6,498 nt of DNA from an uncultured Treponema sp. (GTDB lineage Bacteria; Spirochaetota; Spirochaetia; Treponematales; Treponemataceae): the NCBI GenBank assembly GCA_947176045.1, contig CAMWPF010000087.1, positions 1-6,498 of the forward strand, read 5' to 3'. The first letter of the stretch is position 1, and each line of letters opens with the position of its first letter. The translations under genes and the position numbers were made by a program. The notes below the pieces were generated by a model. It did not search any database. It was given only the letters and a program-made list of their open reading frames with translations, and had not been told where the DNA came from. Below are positions 1 to 6,294 of the stretch, one piece after another.

Positions 1-1241
1 TAAAGGAGAACATTCGGAACCGCAACATGGCGGCGGACGCGGACGCCGTCGTGCGCCTGTACGACCGGCGCACGGAGCTGGTGACGAGGCAGCAGCAGCT
101 CCAGCAGAAGCGCAATGAGAACGCGCGCGCGATGAAGCAGAAGCTGGACGACGGGGAGCGCCGCCGCCTGATTGAGGCGGGCAAGGCGGTGAAGGAGGAG
201 ATCGCCGCCGTTGACAAGGAGCTTTCGGAAGTCGGCCCGGCGCTGGAAGCGGCCGCGCGCCAGATTCCGAACATGGCGCACCCGGACGCGCCGGTAGGAA
301 GGCTTGATACGGAGAATCTGGAGGTGAAGAAGGTCGGCGAGCCGCGCGCCTTCGGCTTCAAGCCGAAGGATCATGTCGCGCTCGGCGAGGCGCTTGACCT
401 GATCGACTTCGACCGCGGCACAAAGGTTTCCGGGCAGAAGTTCTACTATCTGAAGAACGAGGCGGTCTTCCTTGAGCAGGCGCTGATTATGTACGCCTTG
501 AACACGCTGCGCAGGCACGGCTTCCAGCTGTTCATCACGCCGGACGTCGCGAAGGAGGAGGTGCTCAAGGGGATCGGCTTCAATCCGCGCGGCAACGAGT
601 CGAACGTCTACGCCATCGAGGAGGAGGGAACGTGCCTCGTGGCGACGGCGGAAATCACGCTCGGCGGCTACCATTCCGGCGAAATTCTGGACAAGGCGGA
701 GCTGCCGCTGCTGTACGGCGGGCTGTCCCACTGCTTCCGCCGCGAGGCGGGCGCCGCCGGACAGTTCAGCAAGGGGCTGTACCGCGTCCACCAGTTCGAC
801 AAGGTGGAGATGTTCGCCTATACGACGCCGGAGCAGTCCGATGAAATCCACGAAAAGCTGCGCCTCATCGAGGAGGAGATTTTCGAGGGGCTCGGCATTC
901 CGTTCCATGTCGTGGACACCTGCACCGGCGATTTGGGCGCGCCGGCGTACCGGAAGTGGGATTTGGAGGCGTGGATGCCGGGGCGCAACGGCGGCGAGTA
1001 CGGCGAGGTAACGTCCACGTCCAACTGCACGGACTATCAGGCGCGCCGCCTCAACATCAAGTACAAGGACGACGACGGGCGCAACAAGTACGTCCACACG
1101 CTCAACGGAACGGCGATCGCGGTCGGCCGGGCGATGCTCGCGCTTTTTGAGAACTATCAGAACGCCGACGGGTCGATTACGATTCCGCCGGTTCTGGTGC
1201 CGTACTGCGGATTCGACAAGATCGTTCCGAAGGGAAGCTGA
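1..1241 (+). CDS. serS: Seryl-tRNA synthetase, 5' end cut off by the window
   Basis: Class II aminoacyl-tRNA synthetase that charges tRNA-Ser with serine in the cytoplasm. The frame is open to the left edge: before the ATG at 27 it reads KENIRNRN, matching the conserved SerRS N-terminal helix. The Met at 27 is therefore internal, and roughly 10-15 residues lie outside the window. Numbering from that Met, residues about 6-75 form the charged, Gln/Glu/Lys-rich coiled-coil arm that binds the tRNA. The serine-binding TAE is at 207-209, motif 2 begins with FRREAG at 237-242 and continues to RVHQFDKVEMF (253-263), SNCTDYQARR is at 332-341, and motif 3 HTLNGTAIAVGR is at 357-368. The visible length of 412 residues fits the usual 420-430. 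Oddities: the usual proline after TAE-V/I is threonine (TAEITLGG), and the motif 2 loop reads QFSKG where RDTRG is common. The stop is 9 bases before the next gene. The identification is secure. Confidence 0.97.
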   Translation, partial: KENIRNRNMAADADAVVRLYDRRTELVTRQQQLQQKRNENARAMKQKLDDGERRRLIEAGKAVKEEIAAVDKELSEVGPALEAAARQIPNMAHPDAPVGRLDTENLEVKKVGEPRAFGFKPKDHVALGEALDLIDFDRGTKVSGQKFYYLKNEAVFLEQALIMYALNTLRRHGFQLFITPDVAKEEVLKGIGFNPRGNESNVYAIEEEGTCLVATAEITLGGYHSGEILDKAELPLLYGGLSHCFRREAGAAGQFSKGLYRVHQFDKVEMFAYTTPEQSDEIHEKLRLIEEEIFEGLGIPFHVVDTCTGDLGAPAYRKWDLEAWMPGRNGGEYGEVTSTSNCTDYQARRLNIKYKDDDGRNKYVHTLNGTAIAVGRAMLALFENYQNADGSITIPPVLVPYCGFDKIVPKGS

Positions 1242-1250
1242 GGCGGGGCG

Positions 1251-2372
1251 ATGGGCAAACAGGATTATTCCCGGCAGACGTTCTACATTCTGCTGATCCT
1301 TCTGACGATTGTGTTCGGCGGAATCATGAAGGCGGCGCATTCCGTTTCGCTTCCAGTCATCGTCTCGGTTCTGCTTGCCTGCGTCTGCTATCCGATCGTC
1401 AGGCGGCTCAACCGGCAGCTGCGCGTGCCGTGGGCGGCGGGAACAATCCTCATGGCGCTGGTCTTCGTGACGGTCGTCACGCTGCTTTCCTCAATCATCG
1501 GAACGAGCCTGACGACGTTCTTGAACCAGTACTCAAAGTACGAGTCGCGCTTCCTTTCGATATACAAGGTGTTCGCGGATACGCTCAACCTTCCGTTTTA
1601 CGACGACAAGAGCTTCTTCGAGAACATCTGGAGCCAGATGAAGGTGCGCGAAATCGTGCAGCAGGTCGCGCTGTCGTTTTCGGGGAACCTCATTTCGTTC
1701 GCCAAAAGCCTGGGCATGGTGCTGCTTCTGATGGTGTTCCTGCTCATCGAAATGCGGGACGGGCGGGAGAAGATCGACGCGGTGTTCCGGGGGAAGGTGC
1801 AGGGGCGCATCATGAAGATTACGAAGAAGATCATCACGGAGACGGTGCGCTTCATTTCGATCAAATTCTTCATCTCGCTTGCGACCGGCGTCCTCGTCTA
1901 CGTGTTCCTGCGGATTGTGCGCGTTGATTTCGCCGTCATGTGGGGCTTCTTCGCGTTCGTGATGAATTTCATTCCGACGTTCGGCTCCATCTTCTCCGTG
2001 CTTCTGACGACGCTGTTCGCGCTGCTCCAGTTCTATCCGGCGCTGTTTCCGGCGGTGTTCGTGTTCGTGTCGCTGACGCTGGTGAACTTGATTTTCGGAA
2101 ACATTCTGGAGCCGCGGATTGAAGGAACGAATTTGGGGCTGTCTCCGTTTGTGATCCTCGTGAGCCTCTTGTTCTGGGGCTGGATGTGGGGGTTTGCGGG
2201 AATGATACTCGCCGTGCCGGTCATGGTGGTGCTCAAAATCATCTGCGAGAACGTCTCGTTCCTGCACGGCATCGCAATCCTGCTGGGAAACCGTCCGCTC
2301 GAAACGCTGCGGGAGCTTTCGGCCGAGGAGCCTGACGGCGCGGCGGAGGCGCAGAAGCCGGAGGAACGCTGA
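1251..2372 (+). CDS. AI-2E/PerM family transporter (UPF0118)
   Basis: Predicted 373-residue inner-membrane protein of the AI-2E transporter (YdgG/PerM/YhhT) family. Hydrophobic segments lie near residues 10-26, 32-50, 62-88, 152-167, 202-222, 226-262, 264-284 and 296-330. The long hydrophilic stretch at about 90-150, between the third and fourth segments, is typical of the family. Recognisable family motifs are FIPTFGSIFS (240-249) and GNILEPRIEGTNLGLSP (283-299), the latter followed by the paired C-terminal helices. The last 20 residues are acidic and Ala/Glu-rich, probably a cytoplasmic tail. The ATG follows the serS stop by 9 bases, with only a weak purine-rich Shine-Dalgarno (GGCGGGG), which suggests cotranscription and perhaps translational coupling to serS. 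Family members have been linked to autoinducer-2 export, ion/proton antiport or hydrophobic peptide efflux. The substrate here cannot be told from sequence. Confidence 0.9.
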   Translation: MGKQDYSRQTFYILLILLTIVFGGIMKAAHSVSLPVIVSVLLACVCYPIVRRLNRQLRVPWAAGTILMALVFVTVVTLLSSIIGTSLTTFLNQYSKYESRFLSIYKVFADTLNLPFYDDKSFFENIWSQMKVREIVQQVALSFSGNLISFAKSLGMVLLLMVFLLIEMRDGREKIDAVFRGKVQGRIMKITKKIITETVRFISIKFFISLATGVLVYVFLRIVRVDFAVMWGFFAFVMNFIPTFGSIFSVLLTTLFALLQFYPALFPAVFVFVSLTLVNLIFGNILEPRIEGTNLGLSPFVILVSLLFWGWMWGFAGMILAVPVMVVLKIICENVSFLHGIAILLGNRPLETLRELSAEEPDGAAEAQKPEER

Positions 2373-2383
2373 CGGCGCGCCGT
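2372..2383. repeat. 12-bp perfect palindrome after the transporter stop
   Basis: ACGGCGCGCCGT is its own reverse complement. It begins on the last base of the transporter stop codon. It could be a protein-binding site or a chance product of G+C-rich sequence. It has no T-tract, so it is not a terminator by itself. Confidence 0.4.
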
Positions 2384-2404
2384 TCGGACGTGCCGTGCAT
2401 TGTC

Positions 2405-2435
2405 CGCCTGCCGGACGACGAGCAGGCGATTTTTT
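2405..2435 (+). terminator. Terminator-like hairpin with T6 in the rfbA leader
   Basis: CGCCTGC (2405-2411) pairs perfectly with GCAGGCG (2422-2428) across a 10-base loop. One A and then six T (2430-2435) follow, the classical intrinsic-terminator layout. It sits 16 bases before the rfbA ATG, so there is no room for a promoter between the hairpin and the gene. Either it ends the serS-transporter transcript while rfbA is read by readthrough, or it works as an attenuator in the rfbA leader. The stem is only 7 bp, so strength is uncertain. Confidence 0.6.
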
Positions 2436-2436
2436 A

Positions 2437-2446
2437 GGAAGAGGAG
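2437..2446 (+). promoter_or_regulatory. Ribosome binding site that fixes the rfbA start
   Basis: GGAAGAGGAG lies 5 bases before the ATG at 2452. It decides in favour of that start over the in-frame upstream GTG at 2395, which has no Shine-Dalgarno and would add 19 residues unlike any RmlA N-terminus. Confidence 0.8.
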
Positions 2447-2451
2447 TGAAG

Positions 2452-3342
2452 ATGAAGGGAATCATTCTTGCCGGAGGTTCCGGCACGCGGCTGCATCCGA
2501 TCACGCGGGCGGTCTCGAAGCAGATCCTGCCGCTGTACGACAAGCCGATGGTGTACTATCCGCTGTCCGTGCTGATGCTGGCGGGAATCCGCGAAGTGCT
2601 TGTCATTTCGACGCCGCGGGACGTCCCGCTGTTCAAGGAGCTGTTCGGCAGCGGCGGCTGGCTGGGAATGTCATTTTCGTACGCCGTGCAGGAGTCGCCG
2701 CGAGGGCTTGCGGACGCGTTCATCGTCGGCAGGGACTTCATCGGCGGCGACGACGTGGCGCTCGTGCTGGGCGACAACATCTTCTACGGGCAGCGCTTCA
2801 CGCAGACCTTGCGGGACGCGGCGGAGAAGGTTCGGACGGCGCGCGGCGCGGTGATATTCGGATACTATGTGAAGGAGCCGTCCGCGTACGGCGTCGTGGA
2901 ATTCGACGGTTCGGGCACAGTGCTTGGAATCGAAGAGAAGCCGGCGGCGCCCAAGTCGAACTACGCGGTGCCGGGGCTGTACTTTTATGACAACGGCGTC
3001 GTGGAGATTGCGCGGAACATCCGTCCAAGCGCGCGCGGCGAAATCGAAATTACGGCGGTCAACAACGCCTATCTTGAGCGCGGCGCGCTCAAGGTGGAGC
3101 TGCTCGGCCGCGGTATGGCGTGGCTTGACACGGGAACCTACGACGGGCTTTTGGAGGCGTCGAACTTCATCGCGACGATTGAAAAGCGGCAGGGAATGTA
3201 CGTGGGCTGCATCGAGGAAATCGCCTATCGGAACGGCTGGATTTCGCAGGAGGAGCTGCTTTCGCTGGCGGCGTCATACAAGACGGACTACGGGCGGTAT
3301 TTGGAGTACATCGCGCAGGCGCCGGCGCAGGGAGGCCGCTGA
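2452..3342 (+). CDS. rfbA: Glucose-1-phosphate thymidylyltransferase (RmlA)
   Basis: Condenses glucose-1-phosphate with dTTP to give dTDP-glucose and pyrophosphate, the first step of the dTDP-L-rhamnose and related deoxysugar pathways, in the cytoplasm. The 296-residue protein has the usual family length (about 290). The start MKGIILAGGSGTRL carries the nucleotide-binding signature (GGSGTRLHPIT, 8-18), with the catalytic Lys at 23 in VSKQILPLYDKPM. GDN at 107-109 holds the Asp (108) that binds Mg, EEKP is at 161-164, the RGEIEITAVN segment is at 195-204, and WLDTGT is at 224-229 with the second Mg-ligand Asp (226). It is the first gene of an rfbA-rfbC-rfbB run and overlaps rfbC by one base (TGATG), so the two are almost surely translationally coupled. 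A terminator-like hairpin lies just upstream and may control entry into this operon. Confidence 0.97.
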   Translation: MKGIILAGGSGTRLHPITRAVSKQILPLYDKPMVYYPLSVLMLAGIREVLVISTPRDVPLFKELFGSGGWLGMSFSYAVQESPRGLADAFIVGRDFIGGDDVALVLGDNIFYGQRFTQTLRDAAEKVRTARGAVIFGYYVKEPSAYGVVEFDGSGTVLGIEEKPAAPKSNYAVPGLYFYDNGVVEIARNIRPSARGEIEITAVNNAYLERGALKVELLGRGMAWLDTGTYDGLLEASNFIATIEKRQGMYVGCIEEIAYRNGWISQEELLSLAASYKTDYGRYLEYIAQAPAQGGR

Positions 3343-3929
3343 TGCCGTTTTCATTTGAAAGATGCCCGGTGGACGGCCTGTATGAAATCGTTCCGAAGCG
3401 CTTCGGAGACGGACGCGGCTATTTTCTGGAATCGTACAGCGAGCGCGACTTCTTCGCCGCGGGGCTTTCGATGCGGTTCGTGCAGGACAACCAGTCAGGC
3501 TCCGTGAAGAACGTGCTGCGCGGCCTGCACTTCCAGACGCGCCATCCCCAGGGGAAGCTCGTGCGCGCGCTGGAGGGCAGGGTGTACGATGTGGCGGTTG
3601 ACCTGCGCTGCGGCAGCCCGACGTTCGGAAGGCACCACGGCGTCATCTTGGACGCGGAGCGGCAGAACCAGTTCTATATTCCCGAAGGGTTCGCGCACGG
3701 ATTCTGCGTCCTTTCGGAGCGCGCGGTGTTCGCGTACAAATGCACGGACTTCTACCATCCTGAGGACGAGGGCGGCGTTCCGTGGGACGATCCGGCGCTC
3801 GGAATCGACTGGGAGGCGGTGCTTCCGGGAATCACGAAGGACGTCATATTGAGCGAAAAGGACAGGAACCATCCGGCGTTCGACAGGAACGCGCGGTATT
3901 TCGACCGGAACGGAGTCTGGCTCGGCTGA
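3342..3929 (+). CDS. rfbC: dTDP-4-dehydrorhamnose 3,5-epimerase (RmlC)
   Basis: Cupin-fold epimerase that converts dTDP-4-keto-6-deoxy-D-glucose to dTDP-4-keto-L-rhamnose. At 195 residues it is close to the usual 180-190. Family landmarks in order: DGRGYFLESYSERDF (23-37), FVQDNQSGSVKNVLRGLHFQ (46-65) with the catalytic His at 63, Lys72 in QGKLVR, DVAVDLRCGSPTFG (83-96), PEGFAHGF (114-121) with His119, and TDFYHPEDEGG (135-145) with Tyr138, the likely general acid. Asp174 in the SEKDR motif probably pairs with His63. All expected active-site residues are present, so it should be functional rather than one of the related sugar isomerases or non-catalytic cupins. The ATG shares its A with the rfbA stop and has GGGAGG just upstream. 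A 54-base gap separates it from rfbB. Confidence 0.97.
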   Translation: MPFSFERCPVDGLYEIVPKRFGDGRGYFLESYSERDFFAAGLSMRFVQDNQSGSVKNVLRGLHFQTRHPQGKLVRALEGRVYDVAVDLRCGSPTFGRHHGVILDAERQNQFYIPEGFAHGFCVLSERAVFAYKCTDFYHPEDEGGVPWDDPALGIDWEAVLPGITKDVILSEKDRNHPAFDRNARYFDRNGVWLG

Positions 3930-3983
3930 GCCTGCGGGAAAACCGCGGCGCGGCCCTGGCTGGCAGTTGGAGGCACTGAAATC

Positions 3984-5132
3984 ATGGAAAATCACGGAAG
4001 GAAACTGCATAACATCCTTGTAACCGGCGGCGCCGGCTTCATCGGATGCAACTTCATCCATTATCTTTTTGGGGAATCGGCGTCCGGGCTGGCGGCGTTC
4101 ATGGATTCCGGGTTTGACGGCAGGATCGTGAACGTCGACTGCCTGACATACGCGGGGAACACGGCGTCGCTTTCCGCAATTGACGAAAAGTACGGCAGCG
4201 GCGTGTCAGACGAAACGGCGCGGCGCTACTTCTTCGAGCAGGCCGACATCTGCGACCGGCCGCAGGTTGAGCGGATCTTCCGCCAGTACGACATCGACAC
4301 GGTGGTGCATTTTGCGGCGGAAAGCCACGTGGACCGTTCGATCCTCGGGCCGGAGGCGTTCGTGCGCACGAACGTCCTCGGAACGTTCACGCTGCTCGAC
4401 TGCGCCCGCGAATTCTGGAGGAAGCCGGACGGCTCGATGCGCGGCGACGTGCTGTTCCACCACATTTCGACGGACGAAGTGTACGGCTCCCTCGGCGAGA
4501 CGGGATATTTCACGGAGGAGACGCCCTACGACCCGCGCAGCCCGTATTCGGCGAGCAAGGCGTCCAGCGACCATCTGGCGGCGGCGTACTTCCACACCTA
4601 CGGGCTGCCGGTAACCGTCTCGAACTGCACGAACAACTACGGGCCGTTCCAGTTCCCGGAAAAGCTGCTGCCGCTGATGATTATGAACATCCGCGACGGA
4701 AAGCCGCTGCCGGTGTACGGCGACGGAAGGAACGTCCGCGACTGGATTTACGTCGAAGACCACAACCGCGGCGTCTGGCAGATTGTGCGGCAGGCGGACG
4801 CGGGGACGAAGTGGAACCTCGGCGGCGAGAACGAATGGCAGAACATCCGGCTTCTGGAGGCGGTGATCGGCATCGCATCGGAGGAGCTGGGGCTGGACGC
4901 GGAGAAGGTGCGCGGGCAGATTTCGTTCGTGAAGGACCGCCAGGGGCACGACCGCCGGTACGCCATCGACTGCCGAAAAATCAAGGCGGCGCTCGGCTGG
5001 GAGCGCAGGATGACGTTCGAGCAGGGGCTGCGCTCCACCGTGCGGTGGTACTTGTTGAACCGCGCGTGGACGGACGGCATTTTGAGCGGCGAATACCGCA
5101 GCTGGATTGAGAAAAACTATTCGAAGCGGTGA
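3984..5132 (+). CDS. rfbB: dTDP-glucose 4,6-dehydratase (RmlB)
   Basis: NAD-dependent extended short-chain dehydrogenase that turns dTDP-glucose into dTDP-4-keto-6-deoxyglucose. The Rossmann motif TGGAGFIG is at 14-21, and HFAAESHVDRSI is at 109-120. The catalytic HISTDEVYG (160-168) supplies Thr163, Asp164 and Glu165. YSASK (188-192) gives the catalytic Tyr188 and Lys192. SNCTNNYGPFQFPEKLLP (213-230) and GDGRNVRDWIYVEDH (246-260) form the sugar-nucleotide site, and SGEYRSWIEKNY closes the protein. At 382 residues it is a little longer than the common 340-360, partly because of an extended N-terminus and a stretch near residues 31-47 before the second beta strand. The ATG at 3984 has GGAGG 10 bases upstream, a slightly long spacing. 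Its product is the substrate of the neighbouring RmlC. Confidence 0.97.
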   Translation: MENHGRKLHNILVTGGAGFIGCNFIHYLFGESASGLAAFMDSGFDGRIVNVDCLTYAGNTASLSAIDEKYGSGVSDETARRYFFEQADICDRPQVERIFRQYDIDTVVHFAAESHVDRSILGPEAFVRTNVLGTFTLLDCAREFWRKPDGSMRGDVLFHHISTDEVYGSLGETGYFTEETPYDPRSPYSASKASSDHLAAAYFHTYGLPVTVSNCTNNYGPFQFPEKLLPLMIMNIRDGKPLPVYGDGRNVRDWIYVEDHNRGVWQIVRQADAGTKWNLGGENEWQNIRLLEAVIGIASEELGLDAEKVRGQISFVKDRQGHDRRYAIDCRKIKAALGWERRMTFEQGLRSTVRWYLLNRAWTDGILSGEYRSWIEKNYSKR

Positions 5133-5143
5133 ACGGCCGCGTC

Positions 5144-5150
5144 AAAGGAG
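5144..5150 (+). promoter_or_regulatory. Ribosome binding site that fixes the purC start
   Basis: AAAGGAG ends 7 bases before the ATG at 5158, ideal spacing. The alternative ATG at 5152 lies only 1 base away, too close. A further in-frame upstream start at 5107 lies inside rfbB and has no Shine-Dalgarno. Confidence 0.8.
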
Positions 5151-5157
5151 CATGAAT

Positions 5158-6003
5158 ATGGAAAAAATCATCAGCGGAAAGGTGCGGGAAGTGTACGACC
5201 TCGGCGACGGGCGGATGGTCATCGTAACGACCGACCGGATTTCCGCGTTCGACGTGATCCTGCCGACGGAAATTCCGGGCAAGGGGAAGGTGCTGAACGC
5301 GCTTTCCAACTTCTGGTTCGGCTATACGAAGGACATCGTGAAGAACCATCTGATTTCTTCAAATCCTGCCGATATGCCGGAGGAGTTCCGCGCGCCGGAA
5401 TTCGAGGGGCGCACGATCCTCGTCAGGAAGCTCAAGATGCTTCCGTATGAAATCATCGTCCGCGGCTATATGTTCGGCAGCATGTGGGAGGCGTACCAAA
5501 AGGACGGCAGCTTCAGCGGCTGCACGTTCGGCAGGACGTACAGGCTTGCGGAAAAGCTTGACGCGCCGATCCTCACGCCGTCCACAAAGGCGCAGGAGGG
5601 GCACGACGTCAACGTCTCCAAGGAATACATGGCGGATGACATCGGCGCGGAGCTGGCGCGGAAGGTTGAGGATGCGGCCGTCAGCCTGTTCGAGACGTGC
5701 GCGGAGCACGCGCTGAAGAACGGAATCATCATCGCGGACACAAAGTTCGAGTTCGGACTGGACGCGGACGGCGGGCTTGTCCTTGCCGACGAAGTGCTGA
5801 CGCCCGATTCGAGCCGCTTCTGGAGCCTCGCCGACTATGAGGCCGGAACGTCTCCGAAGAGCTACGACAAGCAGTTCGTGCGCGACTGGCTCAAGGCGAA
5901 CGGACTTGCCGGCAGGCAGGACGTCGGCCCGCTTCCGGCGGACATCGTCGTGAAGACCGCGGAAATCTACCGCGAGTGCCAGCGGCGGATCTGCGGGGAG
6001 TGA
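5158..6003 (+). CDS. purC: SAICAR synthetase, long form (PurC)
   Basis: Phosphoribosylaminoimidazole-succinocarboxamide synthase, which joins aspartate to CAIR with ATP in de novo purine synthesis. The 281 residues begin MEKIISGKVREVYDLG, the family N-terminus with the ATP-binding SGKVREVY. TTDRISAFDVILP (24-36) is the classic signature, followed by the GKGKVLNALSNFWF helix (41-54), VRGYMFGSMWEAY (101-113), LTPSTKAQEGHDVNVS (139-154), IIADTKFEFG (191-200) and LADEVLTPDSSRFW (209-222), which carries conserved metal and substrate residues. It belongs to the longer PurC class, as in yeast Ade1 and several bacterial phyla, rather than the roughly 237-residue E. coli type. It starts 25 bases after rfbB with no terminator between, so it probably shares the rfb transcript even though it serves another pathway. 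A strong terminator follows the stop. Confidence 0.97.
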   Translation: MEKIISGKVREVYDLGDGRMVIVTTDRISAFDVILPTEIPGKGKVLNALSNFWFGYTKDIVKNHLISSNPADMPEEFRAPEFEGRTILVRKLKMLPYEIIVRGYMFGSMWEAYQKDGSFSGCTFGRTYRLAEKLDAPILTPSTKAQEGHDVNVSKEYMADDIGAELARKVEDAAVSLFETCAEHALKNGIIIADTKFEFGLDADGGLVLADEVLTPDSSRFWSLADYEAGTSPKSYDKQFVRDWLKANGLAGRQDVGPLPADIVVKTAEIYRECQRRICGE

Positions 6004-6006
6004 GGA

Positions 6007-6042
6007 AGGCGCGCCGCGTTGATAAGCGGCGCGCTTCATTTT
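6007..6042 (+). terminator. Rho-independent terminator after purC
   Basis: GCGCGCCGC (6009-6017) pairs perfectly with GCGGCGCGC (6026-6034). A G-U and an A-U pair extend the stem to 11 bp around an 8-base loop, and the tail reads TTCATTTT. It starts within 5 bases of the purC stop and should end the rfbA-rfbC-rfbB-purC transcript. Confidence 0.85.
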
Positions 6043-6118
6043 GAGCGGTTGCGGCAGGAATAGTCCGCCGTCTGACGGCAGGCTGCCGCCGCGCCGCGCG
6101 GATTCTGCCGCGGCCGTT

Positions 6119-6152
6119 TAAAGCAAAATCGCCGCCCGTGTCCGGCGGCGAT
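6119..6152 (-). terminator. Rho-independent terminator of tRNA-Val
   Basis: Read on the - strand, ATCGCCGCC (6152-6144) pairs perfectly with GGCGGCGAT (6136-6128) across a 7-base loop, then TTTTGCTTT follows. The first base of the stem is the discriminator base of the tRNA, so the hairpin abuts the mature 3' end. It faces the purC terminator, and the two insulate these convergent units. Confidence 0.85.
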
Positions 6153-6225
6153 GGACGGTGAGAGGATCGAACTCCCGACATTCTGGGTGTAAACCAGACG
6201 CTCGTACCAGCTGAGCTAACCGTCC
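6152..6225 (-). tRNA. tRNA-Val (anticodon UAC)
   Basis: The reverse complement folds as a 74-base cloverleaf. The 7-bp acceptor stem is GGACGGT/ACCGTCC. The D stem is GCTC/GAGC with a 9-base loop containing GG. The anticodon stem is TCTGG/CCAGA with loop TTTACAC, which gives anticodon TAC for Val codons GUA/GUG. The variable loop has 5 bases. The T stem is GGGAG/CTCTC (one G-U) with loop TTCGATC. The discriminator is A. CCA is not encoded, because the next bases are TCG, so it must be added by the CCA-adding enzyme. The base before the 3' half of the D stem is C where A21 is usual. It has its own promoter and terminator and stands alone. Confidence 0.96.
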
Positions 6226-6243
6226 GTACAATATATGAAAGCC

Positions 6244-6272
6244 ATTATATGCCGTCCGGCCTTCTGTGTCAA
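6244..6272 (-). promoter_or_regulatory. Consensus sigma-70-type promoter of tRNA-Val
   Basis: On the - strand, TTGACA (6272-6267) and TATAAT (6249-6244) are both perfect and separated by exactly 17 bp. The expected transcription start is near 6237, giving a leader of about 12 bases to be removed by RNase P before the tRNA 5' end at 6225. A strong promoter of this kind suits a stable RNA gene. Confidence 0.9.
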
Positions 6273-6288
6273 TAGGAGCCGTCCGGCC
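6251..6288. repeat. 11-bp direct repeat between the divergent promoters
   Basis: GCCGTCCGGCC occurs at 6251-6261 and again at 6278-6288, 27 bp apart start to start. The first copy lies in the spacer of the tRNA-Val promoter, the second between the two -35 boxes of the divergent promoters. It could be a pair of regulator sites, but none is recognised. Confidence 0.55.
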
Positions 6289-6294
6289 CGTTCC

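Noticed and set aside
27..29. ATG at 27 as the true serS start
   Set aside because: The frame continues upstream to the window edge with conserved SerRS residues (KENIRNRN), and no Shine-Dalgarno is properly placed before 27.
2395..2451. 19-residue N-terminal extension of RmlA from an upstream GTG
   Set aside because: It would be translated across the terminator hairpin, has no Shine-Dalgarno and is unlike RmlA N-termini. The ATG at 2452 has a good ribosome binding site and the canonical MKGIILAGG start.
1533..2543. Long open frame on the - strand (336 codons) opposite the transporter gene
   Set aside because: Its translation is low-complexity His/Arg/Glu/Gln-rich sequence, the usual antisense shadow of G+C-rich hydrophobic codons. 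The + strand encodes a clear membrane protein, and no Shine-Dalgarno or family motif supports the antisense frame.
3930..3983. Possible small hairpin (GCGG/CCGC) in the rfbC-rfbB gap
   Set aside because: It has only 4 bp and no T-tract, too weak to call a terminator or regulatory element.
4206..4949. 247-codon open frame on the - strand opposite rfbB
   Set aside because: The rfbB frame is unambiguous, with all catalytic motifs. The antisense product is Arg/Val/His-rich with no recognisable domain.
5107..5157. N-terminal extension of PurC starting inside rfbB
   Set aside because: AAAGGAG is optimally spaced for the ATG at 5158, which gives the family N-terminus. The extra residues are just read-through of the rfbB 3' end.
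6043..6118. G+C-rich inverted repeats between the two terminators (such as GCCGTCTGACGGC at 6067-6079, and GCGGCAG at 6051 with CTGCCGC at 6083)
   Set aside because: The stems are short or have tiny loops, lack T-tracts or promoters, and are expected by chance in such G+C-rich sequence, so I saw no support for an ncRNA.
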